DNA of 7,978 bases from the NCBI GenBank assembly GCA_947097535.1, contig CAMURM010000054.1:1-7978 (forward strand), read 5' to 3'. The translations under genes and the position numbers were made by a program. This DNA is from an uncultured Selenomonas sp. GTDB taxonomy: Bacteria; Bacillota; Negativicutes; Selenomonadales; Selenomonadaceae. Shown here in pieces: positions 1-6,087 of this stretch. Under the pieces are notes generated by a model that saw only the letters and a list, made by a program, of their open reading frames with translations, was not told the origin of the DNA and searched no databases. The number at the start of each line of letters is the position of its first letter. The stretch's first letter is position 1.

Positions 1-448
1 CGACCTTGATGCGCCCGTCCTCCATCACGAGGATGTTGTGCGGCTTGATATCGCAATGAACGAGACCGTTTTGGTGTGCATGATGGAGCGCTTCGGCGAT
101 CTGACGCGCGATGGCAAGCGCCGTGCTGACAGGCAGGCGGCCGCCCGCATCGAGCTCCTCGCGCAGGGTCTGGCCGGAAACGTATTCCATGACGATGTAA
201 TGGCACTTGCCTTCCTGCCCGACATCGTAAATATTGACGATATTGGGGTGCGACATCTTCGCCGCGCCCTGCGCTTCGCGCTGGAAGCGCGCCACAAATT
301 CCGCGTCGCTTGCAAACTGGGCATGAAGCACCTTGACCGCCACGGTGCGGTCGAGGAGCTTGTCGTGCGCTTTATATACATCCGCCATGCCACCGCTGCC
401 AACGAGCTCCACGAGTTCATAGCGGTTGCCTAAAATGCGTTGTTCCAT
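1..448 (-). CDS. prkC: PrkC/PknB-type serine/threonine protein kinase, N-terminal half (truncated by window edge)
   Basis: This is a eukaryotic-like Ser/Thr kinase that phosphorylates cytoplasmic proteins. Members of the family usually sit in the membrane and sense cell-wall fragments through extracellular PASTA repeats; that C-terminal part is outside the window, so its presence is unknown. The 149 visible residues cover the N-lobe and the start of the C-lobe. They show the glycine-rich loop VGSGGMADVYKA (residues 16-27), the ATP-anchoring lysine in VAVKV (K39), the helix-C glutamate in FQREAQ (E58), the hinge IVMEYV (85-90) and the catalytic loop HCDIKPHNIL (131-140, D133, K135, N138). The reading frame is open to position 1 and ends just before the expected DFG motif. 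The ATG at 446-448 follows AGGAGG by 7 bases, and 11 bases separate it from the pbpA stop. The catalytic loop has Cys instead of Arg before the catalytic Asp (a non-RD kinase). Family assignment is firm; the symbol is inferred from context. Confidence 0.93.
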   Translation of the reverse strand, partial: MEQRILGNRYELVELVGSGGMADVYKAHDKLLDRTVAVKVLHAQFASDAEFVARFQREAQGAAKMSHPNIVNIYDVGQEGKCHYIVMEYVSGQTLREELDAGGRLPVSTALAIARQIAEALHHAHQNGLVHCDIKPHNILVMEDGRIKV

Positions 449-455
449 GGCACTG

Positions 456-461
456 CCTCCT
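456..461 (-). promoter_or_regulatory. Shine-Dalgarno site of the kinase gene
   Basis: A perfect AGGAGG on the minus strand lies 7 bases before the kinase ATG and overlaps the TAG stop of the upstream penicillin-binding protein gene (460-462). This fixes the kinase start and suggests termination and re-initiation coupling of the two genes. Confidence 0.85.
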
Positions 462-1857
462 AATAATCCTCTTGCAACTTCTCAATCAGCTTCCTTGCGA
501 TTGGCGCAGCTTCCGTGCCGCCTCCGCCGCTGTTCTCTACGATGACGGCAAAAGCCGCCTTGCGGCCTCTTACTTCCGCCGAGCCGATGAACCACGCATG
601 ATCCCTGCCCGCATTTTCGGCTGTCCCCGTCTTGCCCGCCACGCGGACACCCGAGATCGCCGCCGCCGTACCGGTTCCTTCCTGTACGACTTCTTCCATA
701 AAGCCATAAATCAAAGTGGCGCGCGCCGCCGTCGTGGCCTCGAACCATTTCTCCCTTTGATGCTGTTCTATTGTGATGCCGCCCGGCGTCACGACGCGCT
801 CGACCAGATACGGCTTCATGACGACACCGCCGTTTGCAAATGCGGCAGCCACGAGCGCCATGTGAAGCGGCGTGACGAGAAGCGTGCTCTGCCCTATGCC
901 AATCTGCGCCGTATCGCCCTGACCGAGCGAGGTGAAGTCGGGCAGATGCGAGACGGCTTCCGGAAGCTCTCCCGCGGCCGTCTGATCAAAGCCGAAGCGC
1001 CGAAAAGCGTCCGCTAGGTGTTTGCCGCCGAGGCGCAGGGCGAGCGTGGCGAACGTCGTATTGCAGGACTCGATCAGCGCGTGTTCCGCATCGATCCTGC
1101 CATGCACGGCGCCGTGGCTTTCATGGATGACGGAGTCGCCGACTTCGAGCGCCCCCGTGCAGTCGAAGATTTCCCTGCTGTTTGTAACTTCATTCTCCAA
1201 AGCCGCGTCGAGGATCAGGGGCTTGATCGTCGAGCCCGGCGGGTACAGTCCCTGCAATGCGCGATTGAGCAGCGGGCTCGCTTCATCCTGCCGCAGCTCG
1301 CTCCATTGCGCCTGCATATCGGTCGGATCGAAGGAAGGCCGCGAAACGAGCGCGAGCACCGCGCCCGTTTCGGCGTCGATCATAACGACGGCACCGCGCC
1401 GCTCGCCGAGCGCCTCGTACGCCGTTTCCTGCAGGGCGGCATCGATCGTCAGGTAGACGTCATCGCCGCGATCGGCAGAAAACAGCTGCGCGATCGGCCC
1501 CAGGCGCCCCAAAAGGCGGCTGTTCCCGGCAAGCTCCGCGCCCTTGTACGCTTCGATGCCCGTGCTGCCGATCGTATCGTCGAGATAGCCCGTGACGGGC
1601 GCCATGATCCTGCCGTAGGGGTAGCGGCGCTCACCGGCGGCGGGACTCAAAGCGATGGCCTCGCCCCGGCGATCGAAGATACTGCCGCGCTGCACGCTAT
1701 CCTCAGCGGCTGCTGCGCGGCGATTCAGCGGATGCTCGGAAAGTTCGTCCGCCCGCCAGACTTGCAAATAAACGACATAAAGCGCCAGGCAGGAAAATGT
1801 GAGCAGCAGAAAGACGGCTGAGCGCAGGATGTACTTTCTACTATTTCGCTCCAACAT
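460..1857 (-). CDS. pbpA: Class B penicillin-binding protein (PbpA-type D,D-transpeptidase)
   Basis: A peptidoglycan transpeptidase that cross-links stem peptides outside the cytoplasmic membrane, working with a SEDS glycan polymerase. The 465 residues begin with a short basic N-terminus and one membrane segment (about 11-31). A short dimerisation region follows, with HPLNRR (42-47) and RGSIFDRRG (57-65), and then the transpeptidase domain (about 150-460). All three active-site motifs are present: STIK (S209 nucleophile, K212), SCN (264-266) and KTGT (409-412). No PASTA repeats follow. The length is close to the short actinobacterial PbpA proteins and well below typical FtsI or PBP2 proteins. 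The ATG at 1857 lies inside the end of the SEDS gene (17-base overlap) and is preceded by AAGGAG at a 7-base spacing. Division or elongation role cannot be decided from sequence; the pairing with the SEDS gene is the best clue. Confidence 0.95.
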   Translation of the reverse strand: MLERNSRKYILRSAVFLLLTFSCLALYVVYLQVWRADELSEHPLNRRAAAAEDSVQRGSIFDRRGEAIALSPAAGERRYPYGRIMAPVTGYLDDTIGSTGIEAYKGAELAGNSRLLGRLGPIAQLFSADRGDDVYLTIDAALQETAYEALGERRGAVVMIDAETGAVLALVSRPSFDPTDMQAQWSELRQDEASPLLNRALQGLYPPGSTIKPLILDAALENEVTNSREIFDCTGALEVGDSVIHESHGAVHGRIDAEHALIESCNTTFATLALRLGGKHLADAFRRFGFDQTAAGELPEAVSHLPDFTSLGQGDTAQIGIGQSTLLVTPLHMALVAAAFANGGVVMKPYLVERVVTPGGITIEQHQREKWFEATTAARATLIYGFMEEVVQEGTGTAAAISGVRVAGKTGTAENAGRDHAWFIGSAEVRGRKAAFAVIVENSGGGGTEAAPIARKLIEKLQEDY

Positions 1858-3106
1858 GGCGATTCTCCTTTTTGGACAGTACGGTCAAAATGCCGAGCAG
1901 GATGAAGCTTGAGATCATCGAGCTGCCGCCGTAGCTCACGAAGGGCAAGGTTATGCCCGTCAGCGGCAGGAATTTCGTCACGCCCGCGATGATGATGAAG
2001 GCTTGCAGGAAGAATACCACGGCGACGCCGGCGGCGAGCAGCTGCCTCTTTTCCTCGCGGCAGGCGAGCGCGATGCGTATGCTGCGGTAAAAGAGAAGCG
2101 CGAAGACGAGCATGACGCCCAGCGAGCCGAGAAGGCCGAGCTCCTCGGCAATCGCCGCGAAGATGAGGTCCGTATGCACCTCGGGGATAAGGTTCGGATG
2201 GCCATGGGCGAAGCCCGTGCCCCAGACGCCGCCCGCGCCGAACGCGAAGAGCGACTGCACGACCTGATAGGCGCCGCCGGAAGGATCCGCCCACGGGTCG
2301 AGCCAGATATTGAAGCGCACGCGCACATGCGCGAACAGGAAGTAGCTGAGCACGGCCGCGCCGAGGAAGACGACGAGGGCGAGCACAACGTAAGATTTCC
2401 GCCCCGTCGCCATGTACGTCATGAATACCGCGATGCCGAAAAAGAGCAGAGCTGAGCCGAGATCGCGCTGTACGACGAACATCAAGATGGCGATGCCCCA
2501 TATACAGAGGAGCGGCGCGATGAAGCGCAGGACGGGAAGCTTCAGCCCGAGGAGCCTGTGGCGCGGCAGCGTCAAAACCTCCCGATGTTCCGCCAGATAG
2601 GAGGCGAGAAACATGATGATGACGATCTTGCCGAACTCCGACGGCTGCACGGCAAACGAGCCGAGGACGATCCAGTTGCGGCTGCCGCCGATCTCCGTGC
2701 CGAAAAGGAGCGCAGAGCACAGGAGCAGCAGGCAGAAGATGCCGAGAAGATACGGATACGAGAGCAGGCGCAGAAGCCTTTCGCCGAAAAAGACGACGAC
2801 GATGTAGACGAGGATGCCGAGAAGCAGCCAGCGCATCTGCGTCAGAAAGAGCGCGGGCTTCAAGCGTCCGATCATGATGACGCCGAGGCTTGCGAGCAGC
2901 ATGGCCACGGAAAAGAGCGTCGATTCCATGGAAGCGCGCGCTCTTTCCACGGCGAACTGCGCGAAAAGCGCGAGGACGATGACGGCGCCGCCCCACAAAA
3001 GGAGGGGTGTATCTGTCGGCAGGCGATGCGCGAGAAGCAGCACGCCCGTGCCCAGCAGCAGGATGCCGAGCGAAGCCGACAGCAGATACCATTTACTCGC
3101 CTTCAT
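1841..3106 (-). CDS. SEDS-family peptidoglycan glycosyltransferase, FtsW/RodA type
   Basis: A polytopic membrane protein that polymerises lipid II into glycan strands together with a class B penicillin-binding protein, encoded directly downstream. The 421 residues carry SEDS signatures: GGSRNWIVLGSFAVQPSEFGK (140-160), QRDLGSAL (213-220), the extracellular-loop motif PEVHTDLIFAAIAEELG (308-324; D313 aligns with the putative catalytic Asp of RodA/FtsW), and LPFVSYGGSS (387-396) near the C-terminus. By eye there are about twelve hydrophobic segments, with roughly two more at the N-terminus than the ten of canonical RodA. The start is uncertain. An ATG at 3106 overlaps the phosphatase gene by 14 bases, and an in-frame TTG at 3118 would add four residues. 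Neither has a convincing Shine-Dalgarno, so translational coupling is likely; I chose the ATG. FtsW and RodA cannot be separated by motif alone; the context resembles mycobacterial rodA. Confidence 0.93.
   Translation of the reverse strand: MKASKWYLLSASLGILLLGTGVLLLAHRLPTDTPLLLWGGAVIVLALFAQFAVERARASMESTLFSVAMLLASLGVIMIGRLKPALFLTQMRWLLLGILVYIVVVFFGERLLRLLSYPYLLGIFCLLLLCSALLFGTEIGGSRNWIVLGSFAVQPSEFGKIVIIMFLASYLAEHREVLTLPRHRLLGLKLPVLRFIAPLLCIWGIAILMFVVQRDLGSALLFFGIAVFMTYMATGRKSYVVLALVVFLGAAVLSYFLFAHVRVRFNIWLDPWADPSGGAYQVVQSLFAFGAGGVWGTGFAHGHPNLIPEVHTDLIFAAIAEELGLLGSLGVMLVFALLFYRSIRIALACREEKRQLLAAGVAVVFFLQAFIIIAGVTKFLPLTGITLPFVSYGGSSMISSFILLGILTVLSKKENRHVGAK
1865..1870 (-). promoter_or_regulatory. 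Shine-Dalgarno site of pbpA
   Basis: AAGGAG on the minus strand, 7 bases before the pbpA ATG at 1857, lies wholly inside the 3' coding end of the SEDS gene. It supports the chosen start and the 17-base gene overlap. Confidence 0.8.
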
Positions 3107-3803
3107 CGCACTGTGCAACGATGACGCTGATATTGTCGAGGCCGCCCGCCATGAGAGCCATGTCGATGAGGCAGCGCGCCTTGTCCGCGGCTTCTCCCTG
3201 CAAAGTCTCGCGGATGGCAGCTTCCCCGACCATATTCGTCAATCCGTCCGAGCAGAGGAGGAATGTATCGCCTGTCTCAATCTTGAAACTTCCCGTATCG
3301 ACGCTGAGGTTTTCCTCGACGCCGACCGCACGCGTCAGAAGGTTCCTTTTCGGATGGTGCGCCGCTTCCTCCTTCGTGATGGAGCCTTTTTCAACGAGAT
3401 CCTGCACGAAGGAGTGATCGCGCGTGAGGCATTTGAGCTCCCCGGCGCGCAGAAGGTAGAGGCGACTGTCGCCCACATGCGCCCAATATGCCGCATCGCC
3501 CTCGTGCTGCAGGGCGACGACCGTCGTGCCCATGCCCTTTCGCGCCGCATCCGCCGTCGCTGCCTGCAGGATCTTGCGGTTCGCCGCCTGCACGGCGCGG
3601 CGCAGCGCTTCTTCGCTGCGCTCCTGCCGTGCCTCAGAAAAGATTTCGCGGAACGTGTCGATGAGCATCGCGCTCGCCACCTCGCCGGCGGCGTAGCCTC
3701 CCATGCCGTCGGCGACCACATAGGTATCGGGAGGCACGAAGGCGCAGGCATCCTCGTTCGTCTCGCGCACCCTACCCCTGTCCGTCGCTGCAAAGACCTT
3801 CAA
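3093..3803 (-). CDS. stp: PP2C-family serine/threonine phosphatase, Stp/PrpC type
   Basis: A metal-dependent PPM/PP2C phosphatase that removes phosphate from Ser/Thr residues and opposes the kinase encoded three genes downstream. The PP2C fold spans the whole 236 residues. Numbered from the GTG reading (three residues longer), visible motifs are TDRGRVRETNED (10-21), VADGMGG (33-39; D35 and G36 bind metal), GMGTT (93-97), AHVGDSRLY (111-119), TRDHS (130-134), LTRAVG (159-164), CSDGLT (187-192; D189 metal ligand) and GGLDNISVI (223-231; D226, N227). There is no membrane segment, so it resembles cytosolic Firmicutes PrpC rather than mycobacterial PstP. Two starts compete: GTG at 3812, overlapping the upstream TGA by four bases, and TTG at 3803. 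I chose TTG because GAGGTGAT lies four bases before it, exactly as at the upstream fhaB junction; GTG has only a GAGG at 8 bases. Confidence 0.94.
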   Translation of the reverse strand: MKVFAATDRGRVRETNEDACAFVPPDTYVVADGMGGYAAGEVASAMLIDTFREIFSEARQERSEEALRRAVQAANRKILQAATADAARKGMGTTVVALQHEGDAAYWAHVGDSRLYLLRAGELKCLTRDHSFVQDLVEKGSITKEEAAHHPKRNLLTRAVGVEENLSVDTGSFKIETGDTFLLCSDGLTNMVGEAAIRETLQGEAADKARCLIDMALMAGGLDNISVIVAQCDEGE

Positions 3804-3807
3804 AAAA

Positions 3808-3815
3808 ATCACCTC
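3808..3815 (-). promoter_or_regulatory. Shine-Dalgarno site of stp (GAGGTGAT)
   Basis: GAGGTGAT on the minus strand matches the extended anti-Shine-Dalgarno pairing AGGAGGTGAT and lies four bases before TTG at 3803. It overlaps the last codon and stop of the upstream FHA gene. It favours TTG 3803 over GTG 3812 as the phosphatase start, since the GTG itself lies within this element. Confidence 0.6.
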
Positions 3816-4261
3816 TCAAACCTCAGTGTAACGAAGCCGATGCGTATGAGATCTCCCGGCTTCAGGTAAGCCTTGCCCTGCAGGATGCCATCGTTCAGAT
3901 AGGTGTGGTTCATGCTACCCATATCCTCGATGACGTATTGATTGTTTACAAGATATACGCGGGCATGGCGGTGCGATACGAAGGAATCCGGGATGCGGAT
4001 GTCGTTGTCGTCACTGCGCCCGATCGTGATTCCCTGCGTGAAGGCGAAGCGCTTGCCCGCAAGCGCCGCCTCCCCTGCCTCGACGACGCTCAGTACAGCT
4101 TCGCTCGGCAGTGTCTCGCGCGGCTTGATCTCCTCTTGCAGGACTTTGGTATCCTCGAACATCGCCTTTGCGAGACGCGCGATGAAGCGGAAGAGCAGCA
4201 GTAAAATGCCGTATTGGAAGAGCACGCTCAAAGCGCGAAGTAAAAAATCAGTGCCCGGCAA
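3809..4261 (-). CDS. fhaB: FhaB-like membrane-anchored FHA-domain protein
   Basis: A small phosphothreonine-binding adaptor likely placed at the membrane, where FHA proteins of this type link Ser/Thr kinase signalling to wall synthesis. The 150 residues have one hydrophobic N-terminal segment (about 7-29), a charged linker with possible kinase-target threonines (31-55), and a C-terminal FHA domain (about 56-150). The FHA shows IGRSDDNDI (80-88; G81, R82) and the phosphopeptide-binding SHRHA (S96, H99). In the usual STNGT position it reads SMNHT (116-120), so N118 is kept but the glycine is His. Length and layout match mycobacterial FhaB (about 155 residues). The start is TTG at 4261, directly after the TGA of fhaA, with GAGGTGAT four bases upstream. 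An ATG at 4265 is in another frame. The phosphatase gene follows directly. Confidence 0.9.
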   Translation of the reverse strand: MPGTDFLLRALSVLFQYGILLLLFRFIARLAKAMFEDTKVLQEEIKPRETLPSEAVLSVVEAGEAALAGKRFAFTQGITIGRSDDNDIRIPDSFVSHRHARVYLVNNQYVIEDMGSMNHTYLNDGILQGKAYLKPGDLIRIGFVTLRFER

Positions 4262-5014
4262 TCATATCACCTCGTAACGCAGGATGGAGTTCCCGATCTG
4301 AATCTCATCGCCATGACGCAGCCATGCTTCGAGCACGGGACGCTCGTTGAGAAGCGTGCCGTTCGTACTCTGCTCGTCCTGCAGGAAGTGGCGATGGCGC
4401 TCGTAGCGGATCGAGGCATGGACGCGCGAAGCGTTGGGGTCGGTCAGTATGAAATCGCTGCGCTCGCGCCTGCCGAGAAAGATCTTCTTCTCGCCGATAG
4501 CAAGGTACGAGTCGAGATCCGCCCCCTGCACGACGCGCAGAGAGGCGATCTCGTATTCCGTCGGCAAGTTGAGCGGTGCCTGAAACGACGGGCGCTGCAG
4601 CACGATCGTGTGCTGCTCCTCGACTGCCTGCGCCACGCGCTGCACCATATCGGAAAAGGCGGATTTTATACGGCACAGGCCGAGGGAGAGCTCGGCATCC
4701 TTTTGAATGCGGATGGCAAGCTTGCCGTCCATAAAGGCGTCGAGCACAATGACCTTTTTTTCCGCCAGAACATAAAGCTCGTCGAGAAAACGCTGCGAAG
4801 AAAGGTGGTGGCAGTCGTCTTCGTTCATCGAGATCGTGTACTCGTTCGGCAGGAGCCATTCCTTCGCTCCCTTCTTCGTGCGCTTCTTAGCACTCGCAAT
4901 TTCCTTTTCCAGCTTTTTCTCGACCTCGATCGGCTCAAGGGCGCTGCCGAATTTCTTATTGAAGAAGCCTTCGATATGATCTTCCAGAAATGTTTCCCAT
5001 TTTGTAAAGGCCAT
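4262..5014 (-). CDS. fhaA: FhaA-like protein: DUF3662 domain plus C-terminal FHA domain
   Basis: A cytoplasmic scaffold-type protein of 250 residues. The N-terminal region (about 1-105) fits the FhaA N-terminal domain family (DUF3662). It starts WETFLEDHIEGFFNKKFG (6-23), continues with PIEVEKKLEKEI (28-39), and has the typical LLPNEYTI stretch (54-61). A linker of roughly 50 residues follows, then an FHA domain (about 155-250) with complete phosphothreonine-binding motifs: LGRRERSDF (180-188), SRVHA (S196, H199) and STNGT (216-220). In mycobacteria FhaA is a kinase substrate that binds the flippase MurJ/MviN pseudokinase domain; a similar role here is inference only. This version is about half the length of mycobacterial FhaA because the linker is short. 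ATG at 5014 was preferred over an in-frame GTG at 5026 because GAGGGG lies in front of the ATG. The gene follows rlmN by 16 bases. Confidence 0.9.
   Translation of the reverse strand: MAFTKWETFLEDHIEGFFNKKFGSALEPIEVEKKLEKEIASAKKRTKKGAKEWLLPNEYTISMNEDDCHHLSSQRFLDELYVLAEKKVIVLDAFMDGKLAIRIQKDAELSLGLCRIKSAFSDMVQRVAQAVEEQHTIVLQRPSFQAPLNLPTEYEIASLRVVQGADLDSYLAIGEKKIFLGRRERSDFILTDPNASRVHASIRYERHRHFLQDEQSTNGTLLNERPVLEAWLRHGDEIQIGNSILRYEVI
4266..4273 (-). promoter_or_regulatory. Shine-Dalgarno site of fhaB (GAGGTGAT)
   Basis: GAGGTGAT on the minus strand, four bases before the TTG start at 4261, is embedded in the last codons of fhaA. It supports a TTG start for the FhaB-like gene, which has no in-frame ATG or GTG nearby upstream of its membrane segment. 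Confidence 0.7.
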
Positions 5015-5018
5015 GGAA

Positions 5019-5024
5019 CCCCTC
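5019..5024 (-). promoter_or_regulatory. Shine-Dalgarno site of fhaA
   Basis: GAGGGG on the minus strand, with GAGG six bases before the ATG at 5014, sits in the 16-base gap after the rlmN stop. It decides the start in favour of the ATG over the GTG at 5026, whose upstream bases show no good Shine-Dalgarno. Confidence 0.65.
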
Positions 5025-5030
5025 ACAATC

Positions 5031-6083
5031 TTATCGTACCGTTTTGCTGCCGTTCATGTGGCGGTTGCGCAGCTGCCCGCACGCCGCCTGTATGTCGCTG
5101 CCCATCTCGCGCCGGATCGTAGCGGTGATGCGGCGGCGCTCAAGAAAGCGACAGAAGGCAGCTGTTCGCTCCTCCTCCGGCCGCTCGAAGCCGCGCTCCG
5201 CCACGGGATTGATGGGAATGAGGTTGACGCTCGCGAGCTGCCCGCGGAGAAGCTCTGCCAGCTCCCTCGCCTCGCGCTCACCATCGTTCACGTCGCGAAT
5301 CAGGATGTATTCGTAGGTGACGCGCCGCCCCGTCTTTTCCGCATAGCGCCTCCCCGCCGCCACGACATCTGCCAGCGGATACCTGCGGTTGATCGGCATG
5401 AGCTCGGAGCGCAGATCGTCGCGCGGCGCATGAAGCGATATGGAGAGCGTGACGGGCATGCCCTCTTCGGCGAGTAGGTCGATGGCGGGAACGATGCCCG
5501 AGGTCGATATGGCGATGCTGCGATAGCTCATGTTCAGCACATAGTCTTCGTGCAGAAGGCGCAGGAAGCGCACGACATTCGCATAGTTCATCAAAGGCTC
5601 GCCCGAGCCCATCAAGACCATCGTATCGACCTTCTCGCCCTCTTTTTCGAGCATCTCCTCGATGAAGAGCACCTCTGCGAGCATCTCCCCCGCCGTCAGG
5701 TCGCGCGCCAGCCCGTGCAGCGTCGAGGCGCAGAAGGCGCAGCCCATATTGCAGCCCGCCTGCGTCGAGATGCATATACTGTTGCCGTACGGCTGGCGCA
5801 TCAGCACGGCTTCAACAGCCGCGTCGTCGGCAAAGGCGAGCAGGAATTTGCTCGTCCTGCCGTCGGCGGCGTCGAGCCGCGTGCGCAGGGCAGGCACGTC
5901 GATGCAATACTTCTCCGAAAGAGCCGCGCGCAGGCTCTTCGGCAGATTCGTCATGGCGGCAAAGCTCTTCGCGTGCTTCTGATAGAGCCATGATGCCACC
6001 TGCTTCGCGCGGTACTTTTCCAGCCGCGCGGCGGAGAATTCTTCCTGCAGCTCCTCCAGCGTCATGCCGAAGATGTTCTTCAT
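5031..6083 (-). CDS. rlmN: Dual-specificity RNA methyltransferase RlmN (radical SAM)
   Basis: RlmN methylates C2 of A2503 in 23S rRNA, and of A37 in some tRNAs, using two S-adenosylmethionines and a [4Fe-4S] cluster; this aids decoding accuracy. The 350 residues are close to the usual family length. The cluster-binding motif is GCNMGCAFC (C111, C115, C118). Both catalytic cysteines are present: C104 in SICISTQAG, matching C118 of the E. coli enzyme, and C335 in GSDIQAACGQL, matching C355. Other family marks are MGSGEPLMNY (158-167), ISTSGIVP (192-199), SISLHAP (214-220) and LIPINPV (288-294). Having both catalytic cysteines and this motif set argues for RlmN; Cfr is close and is separated by phylogeny rather than by these residues. 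The ATG at 6083 is preceded by AAGG at 7 bases and follows rsmB by 4 bases. The operon context with rsmB supports a housekeeping rRNA role. Confidence 0.97.
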   Translation of the reverse strand: MKNIFGMTLEELQEEFSAARLEKYRAKQVASWLYQKHAKSFAAMTNLPKSLRAALSEKYCIDVPALRTRLDAADGRTSKFLLAFADDAAVEAVLMRQPYGNSICISTQAGCNMGCAFCASTLHGLARDLTAGEMLAEVLFIEEMLEKEGEKVDTMVLMGSGEPLMNYANVVRFLRLLHEDYVLNMSYRSIAISTSGIVPAIDLLAEEGMPVTLSISLHAPRDDLRSELMPINRRYPLADVVAAGRRYAEKTGRRVTYEYILIRDVNDGEREARELAELLRGQLASVNLIPINPVAERGFERPEEERTAAFCRFLERRRITATIRREMGSDIQAACGQLRNRHMNGSKTVR

Positions 6084-6087
6084 GCGC

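Noticed and set aside
25..420. Minus-strand open frame of 131 codons at the left edge
   Set aside because: It is a shifted frame of the kinase. The true kinase frame has no stop before position 1 and shows all expected kinase motifs.
1725..3092. Minus-strand open frame of 455 codons starting right after the stp stop
   Set aside because: It is a shifted frame of the SEDS gene. Its translation is Arg/Ala/His-rich with no hydrophobic segments, whereas the other frame gives a clean SEDS protein.
2814..3869. Plus-strand open frame of 351 codons opposite the phosphatase and SEDS genes
   Set aside because: It crosses three well-supported minus-strand genes, has low-complexity basic composition and no good start context.
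5015..5030. Possible promoter or terminator in the gap between rlmN and fhaA
   Set aside because: Only 16 bases are available, mostly taken by the fhaA Shine-Dalgarno; no inverted repeat or -10/-35 pair fits.
5031..6083. Possibility that the radical-SAM gene is a Cfr-type antibiotic-resistance methyltransferase
   Set aside because: The motif set, length and rsmB-linked housekeeping context fit RlmN. Nothing indicates a mobile element nearby.
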